Shown one piece after another: positions 25,854-34,969 of a stretch of 64,000 nt of DNA. The first letter of the stretch is position 1; each line of letters starts with the position of its first letter. Source of the stretch: JAFNGF01 sp964567045 (lineage in GTDB: Bacteria; Planctomycetota; Phycisphaerae; Sedimentisphaerales; Anaerobacaceae); the NCBI GenBank assembly GCA_964567045.1, contig CAZMLE010000001.1:62001-126000 (forward strand), written 5' to 3'. The notes beneath the pieces are model-generated. The model did not search any database, was not told where the DNA came from, and was given only the letters and a program-made list of their open reading frames with translations. The translations under genes were made by a program, and so were the position numbers.

Positions 25854-28684
25854 TGACAGGATCAATCGACGAGAAGGATACAAACACCATTAAAGAAGCG
25901 GTGCAGCATTTCGTCGATGCACAGTTGGGGGGCAAAGAGCCTGACATCGACGAATTCGTGAAACAATACCCTGGGTTAGACAGTGAGATTAGGCAGAGCA
26001 TACAGGATATGCAAAGAATCGACGCCCTGTTCGATTCCCTTATCCGGGCTGATGAGAGCGACTTCGAGGATGCGGCAATTGGAGAAAATCTTGTCGGCCA
26101 GAAAGTCGGGAGCTTTGAAATAGTAAAGATGATTGGCCGAGGAGGCATGGGAGTAGTCTACTTAGCTCGTGATACCAAGCTCGAGCGTTCAGTGGCTATT
26201 AAGAGTATACCAGCCGACTTGGCGGGCGACTCAACTGCACGAACGCGTTTCAGGCGTGAGGCCAAACTCTTAGCTTTGTTGAATCACCCAAATATCGCTG
26301 TTATTTACGATATCATTGAGCAGGATGGTGCGGGCTATCTGATTCTCGAATATGTTCCGGGCGAGACATTGGCCCAACGGATAGCTGGCGCGCCGCTTAA
26401 ATTGGAGGAAGCTCTTTTAATCGGACGACAAGTCGCCGAGGCCGTTTCAGCCGCTCACAAAAAGGGTGTCGTCCATCGGGATCTCAAGCCCGGTAACATC
26501 AAGATCACACCAGACGGCAGAGTCAAGGTGCTGGATTTCGGCTTGGCCAAGGCCTCCGTGGGCGGAGGCAAGAGCGGTGAAACTGATGTCACTCAGCCCG
26601 GCAGGGTGATAGGCACGCCGGCCTATATGAGCCCGGAACAGGCCCGCGGCAAAGATACCGATCACCGCACGGACATCTGGTCGTTTGGCTGCATTATGTA
26701 TCAGATGCTGACCGGTCATCTTCCGTTTGAGGGTGAGACGGCTACAGATACGCTGGCACGCATTATCGAACGCGAGCCCGATTGGGAACTGCTGCCGCAG
26801 GACACTCCGACGAACATCCGGGTTCTGCTGCACCGCTGCCTGGAAAAGGACCCAGACCGGCGGCTTGGGGACATCGCAGATGCAGCCATCCAAATCAGCG
26901 AAGCACTGACCTTGCCCGCGACTGCACCGCAGTTGCGAAGAATAGCGATGATTACTGGAGCGGTGGTCATCGTCGTCGTAGCCAGTATTGCTGCATGGCT
27001 TATTCCAAGAGAGCGAGGTGTGCCTTCTTCAAAGGAAATACGGATAGTGGTTCTGCCGTTCGAGAATCTCGGCCCTACCGAGGACGAGTATTTCGCTGCC
27101 GGCATCACGGACGCCATCACAGCTCGTTTGGGAGGTATTCATGGCTTGGGTGTCATCTCACGTCAAAGCGCGATGCAGTATAAGAGCGGAGAAAAGAGTG
27201 CGCAGGTGATTGGTAATGAGCTACATGTTGATTATATTCTGGAAGGTACAGTCCAGCGGGAGCGGCCATCGGACCCAAACAGCCGAGTGAGGATAATACC
27301 TCAGCTTGTCAGGGTTTCCGATGACACCCACGTCTGGTCAGATATATATGATAATGATATGAGCCAAATCTTCCGCCTGCAGTCTGACCTGGCTGAGCGC
27401 GTGGCGCAGGCACTGGACATCACGGTGCTTGAACCCGAACGCCGGGCCCTTCGGGTCAGGCCAACAGAAAACATGGAGGCGTATGACTATTACCTGCGTG
27501 GCAACGAGTATTTCCATCGAAGTATTCTCGAAAATGATGTTAGGATAGCCATGCGAATGTATGAAAAGGCAGTCGAGCTGGACCCCACGTTTGCCTTGGC
27601 GCACGCCCAACTCTCAAGGACACATATGATGATGTATTGGCACTATTATGACCGCAGCGAAAAATGCCTTGAGATGGCAAAGCAAGCGGTAGACAGAGCC
27701 TTAGAACTTGATCCTGACCTGCCTGAAGTGCGTCTGGCACTGGGGCATTATTACTATCATGGTCACCTGGATTATGACCGTGCTCTGGAGCAGTTTGCCA
27801 TCGCCCAGAAAAGCCGGCCCAGCAGCAGCGAGGTCCTGAGTTGGACCGCTTATGTTCAAAGGCGCCACGGAAAATTCGAGCAGGCATTGGCCAATATCAA
27901 GAGGGCTTATGAGCTTGACCCGCTGTCTAACTTTCTGGCCCGTGAGGTCGGGACAACCTATCTATTGCTGCGGGAGTACCCAGAGGCAGAGCGTCACTAT
28001 GAGCGGGCCATCTCGCTGGCTCCCGATACGCCGGTGGCCTACAGCTTTAAGGCATCGCTATACCTGTGCTGGCAAGGCAGCACTGCAAAAGCGCGGACAG
28101 TCCTGGAAGAGGCATCGCAGAACGTCAAGTCAGCAGAACAGCCCTCCACTATTGATCTGCTGGTCATGCTCGACGTGTACGATAAGAACTATCAGGAGGC
28201 TTCGGCCCGGCTCTCTCTAAAATCAGAAGATGTTGATGATCAGTTTCGCTTTATCCCCACGGCTCTACGATGCGCGCAAATCTACGGCTATATGAACAAA
28301 AAGGAGTCAGAGCAGCGCTATTACGAGTCCGCGCGAAGCGTTCTGCAAGCCAAGATAGAGGAACAGCCGGATGATGCACGGTTCCATAGTGCCCTTGGCA
28401 TCGCCTATGCCGGTTTGGGCCAAAAGGAAGATGCCGTCAGGGAAGGGAATTTAGCGGTGGAGCTACTACCTGTAAACAAGGAAGCTGTAGGAGGTCTATT
28501 TCGCGTCGAGGATTTAGCCCGTATCTACGTGATGGTCGGCGAATATGATAAGGCCATCGACCAGCTTGAGTTTCTGCTGTCTATACCTGGCGAACTATCG
28601 ATCCCCTTACTACGACTTGATCCGGTCTGGGCCCCCCTGCGCGACCATCCGCGCTTCAGGAAGCTTGTGGAGGGACGGGAATAG
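25853..28684 (+). CDS. Transmembrane Ser/Thr protein kinase with TolB-like and TPR domains
   Basis: A 943-residue protein. The kinase domain spans about 88-352: glycine loop IGRGGMGVVYL, Lys 117, HRDLKPGN with Asp 210, DFG at 228-230, GTPAYMSPEQ. One membrane helix lies at about 364-384. Outside it is a TolB/FlgO-like domain (about 395-545, IRIVVLPFENLG and VDYILEGTVQRE), then many TPR repeats to the end. The N-terminal 80 residues are acidic and may contact the sigma factor. All catalytic residues are present. It is translationally coupled to the ECF sigma gene, so the two likely form one signalling pair. Confidence 0.9.
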   Translation: MTGSIDEKDTNTIKEAVQHFVDAQLGGKEPDIDEFVKQYPGLDSEIRQSIQDMQRIDALFDSLIRADESDFEDAAIGENLVGQKVGSFEIVKMIGRGGMGVVYLARDTKLERSVAIKSIPADLAGDSTARTRFRREAKLLALLNHPNIAVIYDIIEQDGAGYLILEYVPGETLAQRIAGAPLKLEEALLIGRQVAEAVSAAHKKGVVHRDLKPGNIKITPDGRVKVLDFGLAKASVGGGKSGETDVTQPGRVIGTPAYMSPEQARGKDTDHRTDIWSFGCIMYQMLTGHLPFEGETATDTLARIIEREPDWELLPQDTPTNIRVLLHRCLEKDPDRRLGDIADAAIQISEALTLPATAPQLRRIAMITGAVVIVVVASIAAWLIPRERGVPSSKEIRIVVLPFENLGPTEDEYFAAGITDAITARLGGIHGLGVISRQSAMQYKSGEKSAQVIGNELHVDYILEGTVQRERPSDPNSRVRIIPQLVRVSDDTHVWSDIYDNDMSQIFRLQSDLAERVAQALDITVLEPERRALRVRPTENMEAYDYYLRGNEYFHRSILENDVRIAMRMYEKAVELDPTFALAHAQLSRTHMMMYWHYYDRSEKCLEMAKQAVDRALELDPDLPEVRLALGHYYYHGHLDYDRALEQFAIAQKSRPSSSEVLSWTAYVQRRHGKFEQALANIKRAYELDPLSNFLAREVGTTYLLLREYPEAERHYERAISLAPDTPVAYSFKASLYLCWQGSTAKARTVLEEASQNVKSAEQPSTIDLLVMLDVYDKNYQEASARLSLKSEDVDDQFRFIPTALRCAQIYGYMNKKESEQRYYESARSVLQAKIEEQPDDARFHSALGIAYAGLGQKEDAVREGNLAVELLPVNKEAVGGLFRVEDLARIYVMVGEYDKAIDQLEFLLSIPGELSIPLLRLDPVWAPLRDHPRFRKLVEGRE

Positions 28685-29016
28685 CTCACGGCACCGTAAC
28701 AGTGCGTCCCAGCATCGCCACACTAAAGATATCGACAATTGAAAATTGAAAATTGTTACCGGCGCCAGTCGGCTTTGCGGACCATCAAGGGCGGCATCTG
28801 CTGGGGCTTGGGTCTTCGGCGGTTACCGCTGACGCAGCTTCGGCTGCTGGGATACCAGCGAATGGTGAAAGGCTGAGGGCTGAAAGTCAACCCATTTTTT
28901 TTCAGTCTGCCGAACATCACAAGCCCTTTCTTGCCGCCCACCAGCGGCGGGCAGAACTCATACCATCCTTATATCGGCAACTCTAAGGTGTGACTTTCGG
29001 AGCACAATTGGCAATT
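28685..29016. other. Intergenic stretch between the kinase and hisF
   Basis: About 330 bases with no gene. Contains an aattgaaaattg repeat (28732-28757), a segment with short repeats gcttcggctgctggg, and ggctgagggctgaaagtc words (28862-28890). A minus-strand 61-codon frame covers part of it, but its peptide looks like repeat read-through. Confidence 0.5.
28732..28757. repeat. CAATTG-word repeat after the kinase gene
   Basis: cgacaattgaaaattgaaaa followed by ttgtta. Same vocabulary as 29824-29880, 51643-51681 and 58760-58798. Confidence 0.7.
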
Positions 29017-29781
29017 TCACAGGTTTACAGGTATCTGACGCTTGGCTAAATACTCTTTCATTTGCCTTATGGTGTACTTGCCAAAGTGGGCTATTGACGC
29101 CACCAGCACTGCATCCGCGTGGCCGTCAACGATAGCCTGATAAAGATGTTCAAGGGTTCCGGCTCCGCCGGAGGCGACGACCGGCAGCGATACCGCATCA
29201 GCTATGGCCCTGGTCATTGGGATGTCGTAGCCGGCCTGTGTACCATCGGTATCCATGCTTGTAGGAAGAATCGCTCCCGCCCCCAGGTCTTGGACCTTTT
29301 TCGCCCACTCGACGGCGTCAATTCCTGTACCGACAGTACCGCCGGTCACTATGACTTCAAAGCCCGACGGCAACTGTGAATTACTGGAGGTATCTATCGC
29401 CACGACAATCTTATCGCTGCCGAATTCTTCAGATGCCTCTTTCACAAAATTCGGATTTCGCACCGCAGCAGTATTGATAGATACTCTTGATGCGCCAATC
29501 TGGAGCAGTTCTTGGATTGCCTTGCAGTTCCCTATCCCTCCGCCCACGGTCAGCGGCACGGAAATCTTCTCTACTGTTCTTCTTACGGCGTCGAGCAGTG
29601 TTTTTCTTTTTTCGAGGGTTGCGGTAATATCCAGGAACACCAATTCGTCTGCTCCAGCCTGGCTGTAAACGGCGGCATTCTCTGCGGGGTCACCCACATC
29701 TTTTAGCTTAACAAAGTTGATGCCCTTAACTAATCGGCCATCCTTTACATCCAGGCAGGGGATAATTCTTCGGTAATCCAT
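29017..29781 (-). CDS. hisF: Imidazole glycerol phosphate synthase, cyclase subunit
   Basis: A 254-residue (beta-alpha)8 barrel of normal length. The catalytic Asp residues are in IPCLDVKDGRLVKG (Asp 11) and VVAIDTS (near 130). Other family blocks are LVFLDITAT, PLTVGGGI, NTAAVRNP and DAVEWAKKVQDLGAG. HisF with HisH makes imidazole glycerol phosphate and AICAR in histidine synthesis. The usual ILLTSMD reads ILPTSMD, a proline in a barrel strand, and the usual THGG loop reads VTGG. hisH is not adjacent. Just upstream is a dense CAATTG-word repeat. Confidence 0.93.
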   Translation of the reverse strand: MDYRRIIPCLDVKDGRLVKGINFVKLKDVGDPAENAAVYSQAGADELVFLDITATLEKRKTLLDAVRRTVEKISVPLTVGGGIGNCKAIQELLQIGASRVSINTAAVRNPNFVKEASEEFGSDKIVVAIDTSSNSQLPSGFEVIVTGGTVGTGIDAVEWAKKVQDLGAGAILPTSMDTDGTQAGYDIPMTRAIADAVSLPVVASGGAGTLEHLYQAIVDGHADAVLVASIAHFGKYTIRQMKEYLAKRQIPVNL

Positions 29782-29823
29782 AGCGCCTGTCTCCGTAATC
29801 GACTCAAATCCACCGAGCGGTCG

Positions 29824-29880
29824 GCAATTGTAACTTGATAATTGACAATTGTAAATTGAAAATTGACAATTAGAAATTGG
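29824..29880. repeat. CAATTG-word repeat upstream of hisF
   Basis: Words ggcaattgtaacttg, ataattgacaattg, taaattgaaaattg, acaattagaaattgg. Many internal CAATTG/AATT palindromes let it fold in several ways. It lies between divergent hisF and the small Cys protein gene, so it sits in their shared promoter region. Confidence 0.8.
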
Positions 29881-29903
29881 CTGATGATTTGAAAGGGTAA
29901 ATT

Positions 29904-30089
29904 ATGGCCAAAGCAGCAATGCCTCATCCAGGCCACGGCAAACACTTGTGTTATTTGACCAATCTGGGATTCCAGCTAAGTAATCCCAAAGAGTACAAAG
30001 CTCTGGTCAAAGGCGGGAGGTTTTTTTGTAAGGTATGCGGGCGCGTGGCAGCCAGCGAAAAGAACCTTTGCAAGCCTGTAAAGCTGTGA
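29904..30089 (+). CDS. Small conserved-looking Cys-containing protein
   Basis: Sixty-one residues, basic, start ATG 29904 with gaaaggg upstream. Contains PHPGHGKHLCYL near the start and a CKVCG pair with a third Cys near the end (FFCKVCGRVAASEKNLCK), which together with the His or Cys near residue 16 could bind one zinc ion. I do not recognise a named family. It has good codon texture and a clean ribosome site, so I consider it real. Confidence 0.65.
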   Translation: MAKAAMPHPGHGKHLCYLTNLGFQLSNPKEYKALVKGGRFFCKVCGRVAASEKNLCKPVKL

Positions 30090-30102
30090 GCCTGGCTTTG
30101 AC

Positions 30103-30212
30103 AATCTCGAATATCGAATGGGCTTGGCCATCCCTTTCGGGACAAGGAATATCCACCCTAAGGTGTCCTGTGGAGAAGTTCGAAATTCGTCATTCAATAT
30201 TCGATATTCCCT
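30103..30212. repeat. GAATATCGAATATTG-type repeat words
   Basis: Two clusters: aatctcgaatatcgaatggg (30102-30121) and gttcgaaattcgtcattcaa followed by tattcgatattcc (30179-30211). The second overlaps the end of the minus-strand gene 30194-30781 and supplies its stop codon. Confidence 0.65.
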
Positions 30213-30781
30213 GCCTGCCGCCATTGAACCGGCTGTTTATCGACCTCAAGCACTTCGGCTCTGTTGACCAGCCAATTCTTGTCGGGCTGCTTTTGAAGGT
30301 TGACTCTTAGTTTTATCAGCAGCCACGGCTTATAATTCTGAGCGATGTGACTATCCTGCTCAAATCGTACCAATACTATTATAGTAACGGTTGCCTGCGG
30401 CGGTGACAGTTGTATGAGAGCACTGTTCTTTTTGATTTTGTCAACGCCGGACCGCTTCATCTCCTTCCAACTGTGGGCCATCAATTCTTGTTTACTGTTA
30501 TGAAATGAATCGTAGTAATCGGCGGAAATGATTGCCGCCAGCGCATCAAGGTTTCCTTGCTCAACGGCTTTCATACCTTTTTTAAGTAGTGCCTGGATTT
30601 TCTCACGGTCGGTCTGAACGAGAAGGTCCGTCGCGAATGCGGCTGCAACAATAAGGGCCGGCGCGGCCAGTTGCCACCAACGGCGTTTTTCCGGGAAGAC
30701 GCTGCGGAAGGTCAGCATGCCGAATAACACTAATACTGCAGCGCCCACCAATGTCCAGGGCTGTTCAAATAGGTCGAACAT
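30194..30781 (-). CDS. Membrane protein of unknown function with SnoaL-like region
   Basis: A 195-residue protein with two N-terminal membrane helices (about 9-26 and 37-55) and a soluble region with a cystatin/SnoaL-like look: an alpha helix KIQALLKKGMKAVEQGNLDALAAIISADYYDS followed by beta strands. No catalytic motif recognised. The last residues GNIEY and the stop codon come from a low-complexity repeat, so the original C-terminus may have been slightly different. Confidence 0.6.
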   Translation of the reverse strand: MFDLFEQPWTLVGAAVLVLFGMLTFRSVFPEKRRWWQLAAPALIVAAAFATDLLVQTDREKIQALLKKGMKAVEQGNLDALAAIISADYYDSFHNSKQELMAHSWKEMKRSGVDKIKKNSALIQLSPPQATVTIIVLVRFEQDSHIAQNYKPWLLIKLRVNLQKQPDKNWLVNRAEVLEVDKQPVQWRQAGNIEY

Positions 30782-30879
30782 TGTCTTGTCGCCGGCCGCG
30801 GTGCCGAGAGGCCGCGCCTCTATTTATGCCATGAAGTCTGCACTTCTAATGACTGGACGATCCGCTGGGACCGAGACCC

Positions 30880-31671
30880 TTACGGATAGGGGCGCCTGGT
30901 GGGCCATAATTGATAGCGGTCCTGCATGAATCTCAGGTCTTCGCCCTCGCCTGAGGGCACGGATCTATTGAACGAGCTGATACCGTCGAAGGCATCCAGC
31001 GCATTTTGCATAGTGCTCCTATCGACCCATCTATGCTTCTCAGCTCGCCCGTCGGCCCAACTGAGTGTGCTTTGCTTATTGTGCCAGATCGCCAACGGGT
31101 CGATCCAGCTATTGCCGGTGGCGTTGACGACCCAGGAACCCATATTGTATCCCCTCGGATCGATTTCCTCCACGAAGACGTACCTATCGGCAGGGTGTTT
31201 TATCTCCGTGTACAGCCGTAGCGCCCTTCCAGTCCAGCCTGAACCTCTTTCCTCTCCGAACATGTTGCCGCTGATAGAATAGCTGCGAAAGGCCCAGTGC
31301 GGTGGGTTCATCTTTCTTAAGTCGCCGGGGCACCGGTATACATCTATTAGCTTGACATAAGGCCACAGCAAACCCCTTCTGCAAGCTGCCTTTTTCTCGT
31401 CCAGGCCGGCCTGGGCACTGGATGGGCTGTCTACCCAGTCAACGAGGATATTGTTGAGTTTTCCTCCGACATGGCCGCCCACCATCTTGGCATCATAGTC
31501 GTCTTTATATATCAGCCAGGACAATGTCAGGGTCCTCATGTTGCTAATGCAGCGAATAGCGTTGGCCTGCTGCCTGGCAATGTTCAGAGAAGGAAGCAAA
31601 ACCGCCATCAGGATTGCGATAATTGCGATTACAACGAGCAGCTCAATTAGTGTAAAAGCGTTTCTGTTCAT
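30880..31671 (-). CDS. Prepilin-type N-terminal domain protein (planctomycete surface type)
   Basis: A 263-residue protein with leader MNRNA and FTLIELLVVIAIIAILMAVLLPSL, then the helix ARQQANAIRCISNMRTL and a C-terminal domain with the H-X9-DG type region (ALRLY...WADGRAEKHRW). It belongs to the large group of prepilin-cleaved surface proteins that are abundant in Planctomycetes and not part of a T4P operon. The start at 31671 has ggagg upstream on the minus strand; an upstream in-frame ATG at 31770 is rejected. Role unknown, probably exposed on the cell surface. Confidence 0.82.
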   Translation of the reverse strand: MNRNAFTLIELLVVIAIIAILMAVLLPSLNIARQQANAIRCISNMRTLTLSWLIYKDDYDAKMVGGHVGGKLNNILVDWVDSPSSAQAGLDEKKAACRRGLLWPYVKLIDVYRCPGDLRKMNPPHWAFRSYSISGNMFGEERGSGWTGRALRLYTEIKHPADRYVFVEEIDPRGYNMGSWVVNATGNSWIDPLAIWHNKQSTLSWADGRAEKHRWVDRSTMQNALDAFDGISSFNRSVPSGEGEDLRFMQDRYQLWPTRRPYP

Positions 31672-31847
31672 TTTATCCTCCCTTTTATTCGGAAATAGGC
31701 CAAAAAGTTGCACCGGCACAAGGTGTATATTCCCAATGATCATTTTACAGGACTTGATACGGTATGTCAATTGAGTTGCGGCAATTTCTGAGCAAATAAA
31801 TTTGCCGATGCCGTGCTCCCGACTGGATCGGGATGACTGGATCCAGC

Positions 31848-32603
31848 CTATAGAGAGATGCTTTCTACTTGAGACTGCAGGTCCGCCATTTTGCCGTGAT
31901 TGGTCATATCAGCGACCAGGGGCGTTACAGTTATGAAGCCTTCTTCCAGTGCTGTGGTGTCGGTTGGGTTTGTTTCGCAGCGGTGGGAGCCTCCAGCTAA
32001 TTGGAATAGGGTTTGGCTTTGTTCGTCTTTCTGAGCGATGTAATATTCGTGGAGACCGCCCGTTGATTGAGGCACAACCTTTACGCCTTTCGGCTCTCCA
32101 GCCGACAGGGCAGGTATATTGATGTTGATGACGTCGCCGCTCTTTATGGGCATCAATTTTTCCAGAATCTTGGCACAGTAGAAGGCGGCCTTTTCAAAGT
32201 CCATATTTTCCTCGCGGGCTAAGCTCATAGCGACAGCGGGGATTTTCAGAAAAGCTGCTTCCATCGCTGCGGCGACCGTGCCGGAATAATAAACATTGAT
32301 TCCGACGTTTGCTCCGTTGTTTATGCCGGCCACCAGCAGGTCTATCGGCCCGTCATGCAGTTGTATACAGGCCAGCTTGACACAATCGGCGGGAGAACCC
32401 TGCACGCTAAAACCGGCAAATTGCCCGTTAATGTCAACCTTACTGCACAGCAGCGGCTTGAAAAACGTAACACTATGGCCGGTGCCGGACCGGCTGTCCA
32501 TCGGCGCGACAACCATCACGTTGCCCAGCTTGGCCAACTGTTTATATATGGCAGCCAGCCCAGGTGCAAAAATACCATCGTCGTTGGTCAACAATATTTG
32601 CAT
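31848..32603 (-). CDS. surE: 5'/3'-nucleotidase SurE
   Basis: A 251-residue metal-dependent phosphatase. Family motifs: ILLTNDDG at the N-terminus (metal-binding Asp pair), SGTGHSVTF, GSPADCVKL, and SGINNGANVG-like VAGINNGANVGINVYYSGTVAAAMEA with the conserved Asn. SurE hydrolyses nucleoside monophosphates and short polyphosphate. Start chosen at the Met directly before QILLTNDDG; another Met lies three codons upstream. Confidence 0.93.
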   Translation of the reverse strand: MQILLTNDDGIFAPGLAAIYKQLAKLGNVMVVAPMDSRSGTGHSVTFFKPLLCSKVDINGQFAGFSVQGSPADCVKLACIQLHDGPIDLLVAGINNGANVGINVYYSGTVAAAMEAAFLKIPAVAMSLAREENMDFEKAAFYCAKILEKLMPIKSGDVININIPALSAGEPKGVKVVPQSTGGLHEYYIAQKDEQSQTLFQLAGGSHRCETNPTDTTALEEGFITVTPLVADMTNHGKMADLQSQVESISL

Positions 32604-32639
32604 GCTCAACACTATAATACTCTGTAACGCATGATTTGC

Positions 32640-32754
32640 ATCATTGTCATTGCGAGGCCTGCACAGCAGGCCGTGGCAATCTCATAGTAGCATTAGAGAT
32701 TGCTTCCCCTTCGACTTCGCTCAGGGCTAAAGGCTCTTTTCGCTCGCAATGACA
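32640..32754. repeat. CATTGCGAG-type long palindromic repeat
   Basis: cattgtcattgcgaggcctg at the left, ctcgcaatgacacc at the right, with inner pairs ggcaatctca/gagattgctt and a nested cttcgctcaggg segment. Outer arms are reverse complements (tcattgcgag/ctcgcaatga). Elements of this design occur in many bacterial phyla as non-autonomous interspersed repeats, by recollection. It lies between divergent surE and nnrE. Confidence 0.8.
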
Positions 32755-32825
32755 CCTTGCATTGTAATTGCCTATAGGACTTCTGTCAATTGATGCCCTC
32801 GCGGCACACTGTATAATCGTCGGCT

Positions 32826-33533
32826 ATGCAGAAGTATTCGCCGGATAAGAAATGCCTGGTGATGAGCAGAGATGAGGTTCGGGCGTTCGATAGCTGGGCG
32901 ATAAATACGCTCGGAATACCGGGCGTGGTTTTAATGGAGAACGCCGGTCGTAGTTGTGCCGAATTGGTTAAGGAGAAGTTGGGCTCTGTTGCAGGTCCGA
33001 AGGTTTGTATTTTTTGCGGGACCGGAAATAATGGCGGCGATGGGTTCGTAATTGCCAGGCACCTTTCAAATAGCGGCTTGCGAGTAACCGTCGTTATCTG
33101 TGGCGACCGCAACAAAATTAAGGGCGATGCAAAAACGAACCTGGATATCCTGGAGCGGCTGGGCCAGCCGGTCCATAAGCTGGATCTCGACCACGGCGAT
33201 GTCCCTGGTCAAGTCCAGGCTTTTGCCGGCGGCGCCGACATGATTGTCGATGCCTTGTTCGGCACAGGACTATCGGGGCAGCTCGATGGCAAATACGGGC
33301 AGCTGATAGAGCGCATAAATTCGCAGCGGTGTCCCATTGTGGCGGTGGATATTCCATCAGGACTTGATTGCGACACGGGTGAGCCGCTTGGCGCAGCTAT
33401 CAGAGCAACCTGTACCGTGACTTTCGTGGCGGTAAAAAAGGGCTTCACACTCCCAGGCAGCGCCAGTAATTACACGGGCGAAATTTTTGTCGCCTCTATT
33501 GGCGTGGAGCCTGCTAAATCGGCCTGCGACTAA
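32826..33533 (+). CDS. nnrE: NAD(P)H-hydrate epimerase
   Basis: A 235-residue YjeF-N domain protein. Motifs: GVVLMENAGR, FCGTGNNGGDGFVIARHL, VDALFGTGLSG, VAVDIPSGLDCDTG and VTFVAVKKGF. It epimerises the R form of damaged NAD(P)H hydrate so that the dehydratase can repair it. Here the epimerase is a stand-alone protein without the NnrD kinase-like domain that is often fused; the dehydratase must be elsewhere. Its stop overlaps by 4 bases, tail to tail, with the next gene on the minus strand. Confidence 0.92.
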   Translation: MQKYSPDKKCLVMSRDEVRAFDSWAINTLGIPGVVLMENAGRSCAELVKEKLGSVAGPKVCIFCGTGNNGGDGFVIARHLSNSGLRVTVVICGDRNKIKGDAKTNLDILERLGQPVHKLDLDHGDVPGQVQAFAGGADMIVDALFGTGLSGQLDGKYGQLIERINSQRCPIVAVDIPSGLDCDTGEPLGAAIRATCTVTFVAVKKGFTLPGSASNYTGEIFVASIGVEPAKSACD

Positions 33534-34969
33534 AACGCTCCAGGTCTGTTAGCTTGTTCGCTGTAGCCAATAAAATATAGGAATCTGTCGTATTTGAAAA
33601 TGGGGATTCGTAACGCCTCAGCCCGGTTTTGAACCTCTTTGTAGTGATTGAGCCTCTGTACGGCAGCCTGGTGCTTTTCCTTGGCCGTTGGGTCTACTTC
33701 CAGATCCTGGAATGTGGGTTCTCTGGGGACCAGTGGCACCTGGCCAAGAACCACGAAGTCCGTCTCGGCAGAGACGTTGTCGGCTGCCGAACCGCCCCAT
33801 TTTTCAATCAGCGCTCTTATCTTACTAACAGCATCGAAATTAATATTTCCATCACCCTCAAGATCAAACTCCCCGGCGACTACGAATACGTTGGCTCTGT
33901 CGCTGTCCCAAACTAAGTTCGCAACGATGTCATCTTGAGCAATTGGGTTTCTTGTCTCGCAGCGCAAGATTCGTGCGGCAGAGATGTTGCGTTCCAGGCT
34001 AAATATCTCGATTTCAGCCTTTCCCTTACCGTCTTTCGGGATGGGCGCATTCCTGTCATAAACCGAGAATGTCAAACCTCGGTAGACCCGGCTGGCTGTT
34101 CCGATACTCAGGTGGACAACTCCAGCTTGCTCGTCAACCAGTACTACTTTGCCGTCCGGCTGATATGCCAGCGCCTCGCGCTGCGGCGGTGGCTTGATTT
34201 TATCCAGCTCTTCCAGAGTGCGGCGCATCCTATCCTGAGTCATTGCCAGTTCCGCCTGAGTTTTCAACAGTTGGTCATTCAGTTTCTTACGATTGTCTCT
34301 TTCCAGATCTAATTCGGCCGTTAAAGTCTGAGCTCGCTCGTCTGCGGTTTTTTCCATTAAACGCTGAAGTCCATCATATTTTCCAGTGATGTCCATAACC
34401 TCCTGATGATCTTTATCCCTTTCGGCCCGCAGGTTTTGTTCCATTTTTTCCTGCTCTTGCTTTGCTGCATCGAAGCTACTCTTGAGGTCCTGGTACTCCT
34501 TGGCGATAGCGGCTTTTTCGTCTATAGTGCTGTCCAGCTTTGCCTTGAGCTTTTGGGTTATTGATACAAGTCCGGTGGTATTAGGGTCGAGGGCCTCGCC
34601 GATGTGCTCCTGAACCAGCTTGATCGTTTCATTTACGTCCTTCACAGCGGTGCCGACTTTTACTTCCGCCGAGGTTGGCTCAACTGGGCCTCCGATGACC
34701 AGAGCCACCGTTTTGTCGAGGTAATCGACCATTGTGCCGAGATAGGTTTTCCGGCTTTGTTTTGTTCCAACGATCTTTCCTCTGTTCCCCCATTCCTGTG
34801 GGTTGGCCAGTTCGCTCATATCGGTCTGCAATCTGGCGGCTGCGGTCCGATATTTCTCCGCGTTTACGTAATATATGACAGCAACAGTAGTTGCAGCAAC
34901 AAAAAGTCCCACAAACGTTAGCAAAGCGTAAAATACCGCGCTACTCTGTTTTCTTTTGCCCACGGGCAT
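33530..34969 (-). CDS. Membrane-anchored coiled-coil protein with BRCT-like C-terminal domain
   Basis: A 479-residue protein with a short basic cytoplasmic N-terminus, one membrane helix (about 12-36), a long coiled coil (about 140-265), a beta-rich middle (about 270-360) and a C-terminal segment NINFDAVSKIRALIEKWGGSAADNVSAETDFVVLG resembling a BRCT domain, with the WGG turn and the FVVLG strand. BRCT domains usually work in DNA repair, so its presence behind a transmembrane helix is unusual; the coiled coil is probably extracytoplasmic if the topology is N-in. The start at 34969 is fixed by a strong aaaggaggt. I know no characterised homologue. Confidence 0.6.
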   Translation of the reverse strand: MPVGKRKQSSAVFYALLTFVGLFVAATTVAVIYYVNAEKYRTAAARLQTDMSELANPQEWGNRGKIVGTKQSRKTYLGTMVDYLDKTVALVIGGPVEPTSAEVKVGTAVKDVNETIKLVQEHIGEALDPNTTGLVSITQKLKAKLDSTIDEKAAIAKEYQDLKSSFDAAKQEQEKMEQNLRAERDKDHQEVMDITGKYDGLQRLMEKTADERAQTLTAELDLERDNRKKLNDQLLKTQAELAMTQDRMRRTLEELDKIKPPPQREALAYQPDGKVVLVDEQAGVVHLSIGTASRVYRGLTFSVYDRNAPIPKDGKGKAEIEIFSLERNISAARILRCETRNPIAQDDIVANLVWDSDRANVFVVAGEFDLEGDGNINFDAVSKIRALIEKWGGSAADNVSAETDFVVLGQVPLVPREPTFQDLEVDPTAKEKHQAAVQRLNHYKEVQNRAEALRIPIFKYDRFLYFIGYSEQANRPGAF

